Notes under the pieces: generated by a model
Seen by the model: the letters and a program-made list of their open reading frames with translations, nothing else
Databases searched by the model: none
Told to the model about the DNA's origin: nothing
Made by a program: the position numbers and the translations under genes
DNA from: JAZPYZ01 sp045544455
GTDB taxonomy: Bacteria; Bacillota; Clostridia; Oscillospirales; Acutalibacteraceae
NCBI GenBank assembly: GCA_045544455.1
Contig: JAZPYZ010000018.1
Span: forward strand, 13,987-77,986
Reading direction: 5' to 3'
DNA length: 64,000 nt
Part shown: positions 44,828-52,423 of the stretch, one piece after another
Layout: the number at the start of each line of letters is the position of its first letter
Numbering within the stretch: the stretch's first letter is position 1

Positions 44828-45646
44828 TCACAGATAGTGTTCCCAAATATACCGCGCGACGTGTTCGTCGTTGCGGCAGACCACTTCGTCGGCTATCGCT
44901 TTGAGTTCTTCGTAGGCGTTGCCCATCGCCAGTCCTAACCCGGCACAAGCCACGCTGCTGCGATCGTTGATGGTATCGCCCACCGCGATGGTATCGTTTG
45001 GCGCCACGCCCAATTTGTCGGCTAACGTCAACAATGCTGTGCCTTTGCCGGCCTTGTTCGAGAACACTTCAAAACTGTTCAGGTTACACACGGCCGTCTG
45101 CACCGTTCCCAGTGCGTCGATCCGCGCTCGGCACGCTTCCAGTTCATCGTCGTCGGCAAAAAACGCCGAGATCATCTCGATCTCATCCAACCCTCGGCAA
45201 AACCCGTCAAAATCATCCACTTGTCGACTGAAATCGTATAGAAACTGAATATAGGCATCGTCTAATCGGTATCGGCGATAAGCCTCTTCGTTATGCTCAT
45301 CGGCCCGCACGTAACAATGCCCTTTGTGTCGCACCGACAAACTCGTGCGATAATCGGCGAAGATATCCAATACCGCCGTATACACGTCCGGCTCCATCCC
45401 GAAGATGAGTTGTTCGCCGGTGACGCGATCGTAAATCATCGAGCCATCTCCGCCGATGATATAGCGCACCGCCGGATGGTTGCGCACATATTCGGGAATC
45501 TCATACAAAGCCCGCCCCGAACACGGCACAAACTGTACGCCTTTAGCATCTATATCAACGATGGCTTGGTTGTTTTCGGGACTCAGCGATTTGTCCGCTT
45601 GCAATAACGTTCCGTCCAAATCACAGGCCACTATCCGGTACGACAT
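44828..45646 (-). CDS. Cof-type HAD-IIB phosphatase
   Basis: 272 residues. Motif I VACDLDGTLLQ, then VDIDAKGVQFVPCSGRA, a cap domain in the middle, and motif IV IAVGDTINDRSSVACAGLGLAMGNA. Dephosphorylates sugar phosphates or related metabolites. Start at 45646 chosen after AAAGGACGTGATCAG. Confidence 0.92.
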   Translation of the reverse strand: MSYRIVACDLDGTLLQADKSLSPENNQAIVDIDAKGVQFVPCSGRALYEIPEYVRNHPAVRYIIGGDGSMIYDRVTGEQLIFGMEPDVYTAVLDIFADYRTSLSVRHKGHCYVRADEHNEEAYRRYRLDDAYIQFLYDFSRQVDDFDGFCRGLDEIEMISAFFADDDELEACRARIDALGTVQTAVCNLNSFEVFSNKAGKGTALLTLADKLGVAPNDTIAVGDTINDRSSVACAGLGLAMGNAYEELKAIADEVVCRNDEHVARYIWEHYL

Positions 45647-45762
45647 CTGATCACGTCCTTTGTATGATAAAAGCAAGTTTATTATAGAGAATTCAGGTGA
45701 TTAAGTCAAGAGACAGGCTAAGTTCATATACTGATACAAATACGCATAAAGGAGTATCGGAT

Positions 45763-46254
45763 ATGAAAACAGAAAGTCGATTCCAAACGGTTGGCCGTGT
45801 ATTGCAAACCAAACCGGCGGCAGTCGCCGTGATACGCGGTATCGATCCGCAACTGCGCGGCACAGTTCGGTTTTATTCCACCCGGTACGGGGTGTTGGTG
45901 GCGGCGGATATCGGCGGATTACCGTTGGCAACGGCCGACTGCACCAAACCGGTATTTGGGTTCCATATCCACGAAGGCACAACCTGTACCGGCCCGTCGT
46001 CCGATCCGTTTGCGGACGTCGGTTCGCACTATAATCCCGACGATTGTCCGCACCCGTCCCACGCCGGAGACCTGCCGCCGTTGTTCGAGGCCGGTGGCCG
46101 TGCGTTTACGGCGTTTCTCACCGACCGGTTCACGGTACGGGAGATCATCGGCAAAACCGTGATCATCCACTCGTCGCCGGACGATTTTACCACCCAACCG
46201 GCCGGTAATGCCGGCACCAAAATCGCTTGCGGCGAAATTGTTGCCATGCGATAA
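45763..46254 (+). CDS. Cu/Zn superoxide dismutase-like protein
   Basis: 163 residues, no signal peptide. Metal-ligand pattern intact: FHIHEG (two Cu His), GSHYNP (bridging His), HPSHAGDLPP (Zn His/His/Asp), VIIHSSPDD (Cu His), and the disulphide Cys pair (TTCTG and KIACG). The catalytic Arg of the SOD active-site loop (GNAGSR) is Lys here (GNAGTK). Clostridial relatives are usually annotated as SOD; the substitution makes activity uncertain. Confidence 0.88.
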   Translation: MKTESRFQTVGRVLQTKPAAVAVIRGIDPQLRGTVRFYSTRYGVLVAADIGGLPLATADCTKPVFGFHIHEGTTCTGPSSDPFADVGSHYNPDDCPHPSHAGDLPPLFEAGGRAFTAFLTDRFTVREIIGKTVIIHSSPDDFTTQPAGNAGTKIACGEIVAMR

Positions 46255-46255
46255 A

Positions 46256-46287
46256 CAAAGCGGTATCGCCAACGCGATACCGCTTTG
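46256..46287. terminator. Terminator shared by the SOD-like gene and the convergent NlpC/P60 gene
   Basis: AAAGCGGTATCGC / GCGATACCGCTTT perfect stem. Confidence 0.85.
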
Positions 46288-46297
46288 TTATGTATCG

Positions 46298-47743
46298 TTA
46301 TTTCGGTTGCACCAGTTGAATCGCCGCGATATGCTCCAACCACGTGCGGCCGTCGGCACGCTCGATATCCAACGTGTTGACCACCACGTTCGACACGTGT
46401 TCGGCGTTGCCGTTTTGTAAAAACGAGCCGGTCGCACTGATGACGTAATCGTTACCGTCCACTCGCCCGAGATACAGCATGATATGTCCCGGGAAATACA
46501 ACAGCGCCCCGGCCGGCGTCTCGTCGAGTGTCGCGCGTTTTTCGTCGGCGGTTTGGTTGCTGACGTCGATGCGTGTTAACCCGGCGGCGTCTTGTTGATT
46601 GATGGACGCGCGCGGTAACACCAATCCAAAACAGGAGAAGATCTCATGCACAATGCCCGAACAATCGTTGGCGTTGAACATACCGGCCCATCCGTACCGA
46701 TCACCCAATAGTTTAAACGCTTGCCGCAACACGTTTTCACGCGTATACGGCAGATACCCCACGTTGACGTCCGCCGCTATCGGAATTAACGCATATTCGT
46801 TGTATAGCAACCCGGTTTCGGGATCTCGTACCGGCAACAACACAATGTAGTTGCCGTAGGTACGCCGTCCGTTGATCTCTTTGGGCGCTTCGTCGGCCGA
46901 AACCAGTGGCAACTTGGTACCCATCGGCAACACCAGATTGCTCAGCGCCGGCGTCAACGGATCTTCGGTCAACCGCAACTCCTTGCCGGTCACCACCAAA
47001 AACTCGCTTTGTTGTTGCCGCATCATCCATTCGTCGCGGCTTTCGCAGATGGCGATACACTCTTTTTTAATCCAACCGCGCATGCCGTACATCAAACAGT
47101 AATACCATTCACCGTCTTGACTGTCGTGCAGAATACATACCGGCAGATACGGCAAACATTCCGAACTGACCCCCGCATCGTAAAAGGTATCGTCGGCGGT
47201 TTCCCCGATAAAGGTATCGGTAGGCCAGGTGCGCACGTCGGTGCGTTTGACCGAATACCCAAACAACACCGTAGCGGTTTTCCCGACCGAATCGACGTTG
47301 CATTGTTTCATCAACGAATCCCAAAACGCCATATCGGTCGATTCACCGTCGACGTAAAACGCAAACGGATCTTGCGGTACGCGACAAGACACGTAATGTC
47401 GCACAAAATCGCCCGACACGATCGGTTCCACGTCGGTCAACGCAAACGCGTGCCCGTTCGGATCGTCTAACAATTCGTCTGCGTGCTCATTATATGCCGC
47501 GATCTCGTCGGTGGTCATCACCACTTCGCGGTGTTCGTCTCGCAACCAGTATTCGACGTCCAACATCTCCATCGTCACGCCGCCGGCCAATCGCACGTAC
47601 GGATCATCGCCGTCGGTATCGGCCGAATCACCGGTTTGAGACTCGCCCGGCACAGATGGCCGCACCTCTTCTTCGTTGGCCGTGTCGGAACATCCGGTCA
47701 ACAGGAATAACAGACTTAACCACAACGCGATCCATCGCTTCAT
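46298..47743 (-). CDS. NlpC/P60 cell-wall hydrolase lipoprotein with SH3-like domains
   Basis: 481 residues. Lipobox LLTGC at the end of a signal peptide, an acidic low-complexity linker (SQTGDSADTDGDDPY), two or more SH3b-like beta regions (residues ~150-330), then the NlpC/P60 papain-like domain with catalytic Cys in NANDCSGIVHEIF, His in GHIMLYLG and a polar third residue. Cleaves peptidoglycan stem peptides at the cell surface. Divergent from the serpin gene. Confidence 0.88.
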   Translation of the reverse strand: MKRWIALWLSLLFLLTGCSDTANEEEVRPSVPGESQTGDSADTDGDDPYVRLAGGVTMEMLDVEYWLRDEHREVVMTTDEIAAYNEHADELLDDPNGHAFALTDVEPIVSGDFVRHYVSCRVPQDPFAFYVDGESTDMAFWDSLMKQCNVDSVGKTATVLFGYSVKRTDVRTWPTDTFIGETADDTFYDAGVSSECLPYLPVCILHDSQDGEWYYCLMYGMRGWIKKECIAICESRDEWMMRQQQSEFLVVTGKELRLTEDPLTPALSNLVLPMGTKLPLVSADEAPKEINGRRTYGNYIVLLPVRDPETGLLYNEYALIPIAADVNVGYLPYTRENVLRQAFKLLGDRYGWAGMFNANDCSGIVHEIFSCFGLVLPRASINQQDAAGLTRIDVSNQTADEKRATLDETPAGALLYFPGHIMLYLGRVDGNDYVISATGSFLQNGNAEHVSNVVVNTLDIERADGRTWLEHIAAIQLVQPK

Positions 47744-47798
47744 AGGGCCCAACCCTTCTTTAATAATATTGTATTAACTATAAAATATGAAATAAGTT

Positions 47799-47827
47799 TT
47801 GTCAAATATCGGGAAGTATGATATACT
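47799..47827 (+). promoter_or_regulatory. Promoter of the serpin gene
   Basis: TTGTCA, 17-base spacer, TATACT, 32 bases before the ATG. Confidence 0.75.
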
Positions 47828-47859
47828 ATAAAGGAACGATACGTGAAAGGGGATTGACC

Positions 47860-49101
47860 ATGAAACGAAACGCGTTTTTATCGGTGATAGCGTGGCTGGC
47901 GATCGTGGCGATGTTGTGCATGCTCACCGGTTGTACCGCCGGTGTCGGCGCGACCGATCTGATGGCCGATATCACCCCCAATCCGTCCGATGACGTGGCG
48001 GATCTGGACGAGGAGACCGTCTTGACCGATTTTGCGGTCCGGTTGTTCCAAGCAAGCGCCGCCGATGGGCAAAACCGATCGGTATCGCCGCTTTCGGTGT
48101 TGTATGCGTTGGCCATGACTGCCAACGGCGCCAAAGGAGATACCTTGTCCCAGATGGAATCGGTGTTGGGATCGTCGGTCAAAACCCTTAACCCTTATTT
48201 ATATACGTATCTGTCTGCGTTATCACAAGACGATGCGTTGCATTTGGCCAATTCGGTATGGTTCACGGATGACAGTCGCTTTAAGGTAGAATCGGACTTT
48301 TTACAAACCAATGCCGATTATTATGGGGCGGATGTGTTTCGCACGCCGTTCGACGACGCGACTTTAAACGATATTAACGAATGGATAGAAACCGAAACCG
48401 ACGGCATGATCGAACACGTGTTAGACGAGATTCCCGATAAGGCGGTCATGTATCTCATCAACGCGTTGGCGTTTGAAGCTGAATGGGAAACCGTATATAG
48501 CGAGGACACCGTCCACCCGGGACGGTTCACCGACGAGTCGGGAGCTGTTCACACGACCACCTTTATGTACGCCACCGATGATCACTATATCGAGGACGAT
48601 CACGCAACCGGATTTATCAAGTATTATCAAGGTCGTCGGTATGCGTTTGCGGCATTATTGCCGGACGAAGGGGTGGCGCTGAACGACTATGTTGCCGGAT
48701 TGACCGGTGAACGATTGCACCGGTTGTTGCAAAATGCTAAGAATACACCGGTCGATACTGCGATCCCGAAATTCGAGGCCGTGAGTGACGTGGAGTTGTC
48801 CGATACGTTGGCGGCCATGGGTATGCCGGATGCGTTCGACCGTGAACGTGCGGATTTTACCGCGCTTGGCCACGCGGTCGACGGTAACGTTCACATCAAC
48901 CGTGTGTTGCATAAGACCTTTATATCGGTGGCGGAACAAGGCACCAAAGCCGGTGCCGCGACCGTGGTGGAAATGGTCAAGGCCACCGGTTTGGACCGGC
49001 CGGAAAACCACGTCGTTTATCTCAACCGCCCGTTTGTGTATCTGTTGATCGATTGTGAAACCAACACGCCGTTCTTTATCGGCACAATGTATCAACCGTA
49101 A
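47860..49101 (+). CDS. Serpin-family protease inhibitor lipoprotein
   Basis: 413 residues. Lipobox MLTGC, then the serpin fold: FAVRLFQ, SPLSVLYALAMTANGAKGDT, LHLANSVWF, LINALAFEAEWE, and the hinge/reactive-loop region EQGTKAGAATVVEM (residues ~360-375) followed by FYLLIDCETNTPFFIG-like ending. The hinge is Ala/Gly-rich and intact, so an inhibitory serpin is likely; it would trap serine or cysteine proteases outside the cell, such as host digestive or bacterial proteases. RBS AAAGGGGATTGACC. Confidence 0.92.
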   Translation: MKRNAFLSVIAWLAIVAMLCMLTGCTAGVGATDLMADITPNPSDDVADLDEETVLTDFAVRLFQASAADGQNRSVSPLSVLYALAMTANGAKGDTLSQMESVLGSSVKTLNPYLYTYLSALSQDDALHLANSVWFTDDSRFKVESDFLQTNADYYGADVFRTPFDDATLNDINEWIETETDGMIEHVLDEIPDKAVMYLINALAFEAEWETVYSEDTVHPGRFTDESGAVHTTTFMYATDDHYIEDDHATGFIKYYQGRRYAFAALLPDEGVALNDYVAGLTGERLHRLLQNAKNTPVDTAIPKFEAVSDVELSDTLAAMGMPDAFDRERADFTALGHAVDGNVHINRVLHKTFISVAEQGTKAGAATVVEMVKATGLDRPENHVVYLNRPFVYLLIDCETNTPFFIGTMYQP

Positions 49102-49111
49102 GACGGTATAT

Positions 49112-49153
49112 AAAAACCGCCCTGCATCACAGGATGCAAGGCGGTTTTTTTGT
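49112..49153. terminator. Bidirectional terminator
   Basis: AAACCGCCCTGCATC / GATGCAAGGCGGTTT stem between serpin and the convergent DUF1846 gene. Confidence 0.88.
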
Positions 49154-49156
49154 GTA

Positions 49157-50635
49157 TCAATATAAGGTTTTGGTGCGACGGATCGGTTCACAGGTGTAGT
49201 TGACACCGAGTTTTTTCAACACCGATTGATCGGCGTCGCACAGCATCACCGACGAGTGCAATTCCATATCGCGTAACCGGGTGATTTGCGACAACGCTTT
49301 ACTCGCTTGCGGATTGACCGAAGCGCTGGATGACAACGCGATCAACATCTCGTTGGAATCCAAATGCGACGTCGCCGACCGGAAGGTCTCGCGTTTGAGT
49401 TTTACGATCGGTTCGATAAACGTTTGCGCCAACAACGGCACGTCGTCATCGATGCCGGCCATCACTTTTAGCGCGTTGAGCAACGCCGCCGAAACCGAGC
49501 CGAGCAGATCGGTGGATTTGCCGGTCACGATGGTGCCGTCATCCAGTTCAATCGCCACCGCGTGGGCGTTGGCCATGTTCGCTTTGTTCAACGCATATTG
49601 TACTACCGGCCGATGTTCCGGCGTCACGCCGGCTTGTTTCATGATCGATTCGGCCTTGCTCACGGCGCTGTCACCGACCAGGCCCATTGCTTTGTCACAT
49701 TGCACTTTATAGTATCGGCGCACGATCTCGGTTTTCGCCGCGTCACACACCACCGCATCGTCCACGATGCAGTTACCCACCATGTTAACACCCATATCGG
49801 TGGGGGATTGATACGGACATTCCCCAAGGATGTTTTCCAAAATAGCGCGCAAAAGCGGAAACGCTTCGACGTCGCGGTTGTAGTTGACGGTGGTTTCGCC
49901 GTACGCTTCGAGATGGAACGGATCGATCATATTCAGGTCGTTGAGATCGGCAGTCGCCGCCTCATATGCCAGGTTGACGGGGTGTTTCAGTGGCAGGTTC
50001 CAGATCGGGAAGGTCTCGAATTTCGCATAGCCGGCAGTCACACCGCGTTTGTGTTCGTGATACAGTTGCGATAAGCAGGTTGCCAGTTTCCCGCTGCCGG
50101 GACCCGGTGCCGTCACGATCACAAGCGGTTTTTTGGTTTCGATATATTCGTTGCGGCCATACCCTTCGTCACTGGCGATCAGCGGAATGTTGTTCGGGTA
50201 GCCGACGATGGGGTAGTGGCGGTATACCCGCACACCCAAATTGGTCAGTTTTTTCTGAAACACGTCGGCGGCGTATTGACCGGCATACCGCGTCATGACC
50301 ACGCTGCTGACGTGTAACCCCATGCCGCGGAACGCATCGATCAACCGAATAACGTCCGCGTCATACGAAATGCCGAGATCGCTGCGAATTTTGTTTTTCT
50401 CGATATCGCAGGCGTTGATCGCAATGATGATCTCGGCTTGATCGCGCAGATGCAACAACATCTTGATCTTGCTATCCGGTTCAAAACCGGGCAACACACG
50501 GGACGCGTGATAATCGTCAAACAATTTGCCGCCGAGTTCCAAGTATAACTTACCGTTAAACTTGTTGATCCGTTCCTCGATATGCTTGGACTGCATGTCC
50601 AAATATTTGTCGTTATCGAACCCGATAGCTTTCAT
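49157..50635 (-). CDS. DUF1846-family protein
   Basis: 492 residues of the conserved DUF1846 family: MKAIGFDNDKYLDMQSKHI at the N-terminus, IVTAPGPGSGKLATCLSQ (a phosphate-loop-like glycine-rich stretch), and NMVGNCIVDD in the middle. Widespread in Firmicutes, with structures known but the function not settled. The P-loop-like region hints at nucleotide binding. No informative neighbours. Confidence 0.9.
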   Translation of the reverse strand: MKAIGFDNDKYLDMQSKHIEERINKFNGKLYLELGGKLFDDYHASRVLPGFEPDSKIKMLLHLRDQAEIIIAINACDIEKNKIRSDLGISYDADVIRLIDAFRGMGLHVSSVVMTRYAGQYAADVFQKKLTNLGVRVYRHYPIVGYPNNIPLIASDEGYGRNEYIETKKPLVIVTAPGPGSGKLATCLSQLYHEHKRGVTAGYAKFETFPIWNLPLKHPVNLAYEAATADLNDLNMIDPFHLEAYGETTVNYNRDVEAFPLLRAILENILGECPYQSPTDMGVNMVGNCIVDDAVVCDAAKTEIVRRYYKVQCDKAMGLVGDSAVSKAESIMKQAGVTPEHRPVVQYALNKANMANAHAVAIELDDGTIVTGKSTDLLGSVSAALLNALKVMAGIDDDVPLLAQTFIEPIVKLKRETFRSATSHLDSNEMLIALSSSASVNPQASKALSQITRLRDMELHSSVMLCDADQSVLKKLGVNYTCEPIRRTKTLY

Positions 50636-50787
50636 AAGATTCGCCCTCCCGTGCTAAAACTCAACATTTCTATTATAAATCACAATCTCACTTTTTTCAA
50701 CAAAAATATCGATGGATTTCCCCGATATTTTTCCCTGCGTGACCGCGTATATGAATACGCGTTGCGATCCGATCTCGACGAACATAA

Positions 50788-50823
50788 AAAAGCCGACAGA
50801 CAACCGTCTATCGGCTTTTTTGT
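50788..50823. terminator. Terminator after eutP
   Basis: AAAAGCCGACAGAC / GTCTATCGGCTTTT stem; the run on the minus strand ends the eut-type operon. Confidence 0.8.
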
Positions 50824-51246
50824 TTAAGATAAATGGGCGCGCAACGCATCGATTCCTTCGCCGGTCACTGCGCTGACGCGAAACACCGTTTCGCATCCGG
50901 CTAACCGTAACCACCGTTCGGCCCGTTCCGGATTGGCGTTCGGTCGATCGATCTGGGTTACCACTCCGATCACTTCGCGGTTGGCCTGCCCTGTCACGCA
51001 CGGACTGAACAACGAAAACGGCTCGTCTGCACCGACCGCCAAAATCACCACGTCCGATTCGTAAGAATATACCGCTAACGCGCCGGCGAGCATTTTGGTC
51101 TGCGCATATTCGCCCGGCGTATCGATGAGATCCACGCCATATTCAATGGCTTGGGTTTTGTCATAATGCGCCGATTCGCCGTGTAACGCCTGAATCAAGG
51201 TGGTTTTACCACACTCGCTTCGGCCGATCAAAATCGTCTTTTTCAT
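50824..51246 (-). CDS. eutP: EutP/PduV-family small GTPase
   Basis: 140 residues. P-loop LIGRSECGKTTL, DTPGE (G3-like), and a TQIDR (G4-like). EutP/PduV proteins are associated with ethanolamine or propanediol microcompartments and may aid shell positioning or acetate-kinase-like activity. Overlaps eutS by one base. Confidence 0.9.
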   Translation of the reverse strand: MKKTILIGRSECGKTTLIQALHGESAHYDKTQAIEYGVDLIDTPGEYAQTKMLAGALAVYSYESDVVILAVGADEPFSLFSPCVTGQANREVIGVVTQIDRPNANPERAERWLRLAGCETVFRVSAVTGEGIDALRAHLS

Positions 51247-51605
51247 CAGGTCTTGGTCAACTCACAAACCGTAAATCCGAGCACGTCGCGGGTGTAGTCC
51301 ACCAACGCCTGTACCGCGAATTCCACTTCCGACACCGTGCCGGTCAAGATCAACGTACCGCTAAACCGATCGACAAATCCGATTTGTGCGCCGGACGCTT
51401 TGGTCGCGACGTCCGCCGCGATGATCGCGGTTTCGGCCGGCGATACCGTCACGATCCCGATCGCCGCTTTGGTATAATCGATCTTCGGATCCAACCCCAA
51501 TTTTTGATACAATACCGGATCGGGATTGGCGATCACGTGCGCCAACGACACCTGTTTACCGGGTACCAGTTCCTGTACGATCCGCATATTTTGTTCGAGA
51601 TTCAT
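51246..51605 (-). CDS. eutS: Bacterial microcompartment shell protein EutS/PduU
   Basis: 119 residues, a circularly permuted single BMC domain: RIVQELVPGKQVSLAHVIANPD at the N-terminus, AIGIVTVSPAETAIIAADVATKA, GFVDRFSGTLILTG, then GFTVCELTKT. Forms hexamers in the shell of metabolic microcompartments. EutS and PduU are homologous, and sequence alone does not separate them here. It is the only shell gene in the window. Confidence 0.93.
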   Translation of the reverse strand: MNLEQNMRIVQELVPGKQVSLAHVIANPDPVLYQKLGLDPKIDYTKAAIGIVTVSPAETAIIAADVATKASGAQIGFVDRFSGTLILTGTVSEVEFAVQALVDYTRDVLGFTVCELTKT

Positions 51606-51634
51606 ACTGATTATCTCCTTACCGTTGCTATGGT

Positions 51635-52423
51635 TTATCCGCCGATCTGTACGTCCAGACCGGTATGTGCCGCCACACGAAGCAGTTTTTGCATGTGTTC
51701 GTCGGTGGGGGGCGTGATATGTTCTAAGGTGTATTCGCGGCCGAGTCCGCGATATTTGTCCTGCCCGAGTCGGTGATACGGTAACAGGTGCAGTTCTTTC
51801 ACCGTGCCGAGCCGTTTGGTAAACTGGGCAATCGCCGAAATTTCCTCTTCGGTATCGTTAAAGGTCGGGATCACCGGCACGCGGATGATCAGTTCCTTGG
51901 CATCGTTCGCCAACCGTTTGGCATTCTCCAAAATCAGGTGATTGGCCCGGGTGGTATACTGTTGGTGTTTGTCGCTATTGAGGTGTTTGATATCCAGCAA
52001 CACCAGATCCAAATACGGCAACAGTCGTTGAATCACCGCATAGTCGGCATATGCCGTCGTTTCCACCGCGGTATGAATGTTCATCTCTTTGCACGCGCGC
52101 AACAACGCTTCGGCAAAATCGGGTTGCGCGAGGGTTTCGCCCCCCGACAAGGTCACACCGCCGCCTGACCGCCGATAATATGGCATGTCTTGCAGGATGA
52201 TTTCCATAACCTCTTTCACGGTCACGTCTTGGCCGCACACCGTTTCTTTGCCGTTCGAGATCAGCGTTTCGATATCGTAACGCTGCGATTCGGGGTTACA
52301 GCACCACCGACACCGCAGGAAACATCCTTTTAAAAAGATGATGGTGCGCACGCCGGGACCGTCGTGGGTAGAGAACCGTTGCGTATTAAAAATACGACCG
52401 GTCTGTTGCCAAAAATCTTGCAT
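51635..52423 (-). CDS. Glycyl-radical enzyme activating enzyme (short form)
   Basis: 262-residue radical-SAM enzyme. CFLRCRWCCN gives CX3CX2C; GGGVTLSGGETLAQPDF and DLVLLDIKH follow. Activases of diol dehydratases and choline lyase normally carry an extra ~60-residue ferredoxin-like insert with eight Cys between the SAM cluster and the GG motif. Here only VCGQDV appears in that region, so the insert is missing. Overlaps the dehydratase stop by one base. Confidence 0.92.
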   Translation of the reverse strand: MQDFWQQTGRIFNTQRFSTHDGPGVRTIIFLKGCFLRCRWCCNPESQRYDIETLISNGKETVCGQDVTVKEVMEIILQDMPYYRRSGGGVTLSGGETLAQPDFAEALLRACKEMNIHTAVETTAYADYAVIQRLLPYLDLVLLDIKHLNSDKHQQYTTRANHLILENAKRLANDAKELIIRVPVIPTFNDTEEEISAIAQFTKRLGTVKELHLLPYHRLGQDKYRGLGREYTLEHITPPTDEHMQKLLRVAAHTGLDVQIGG

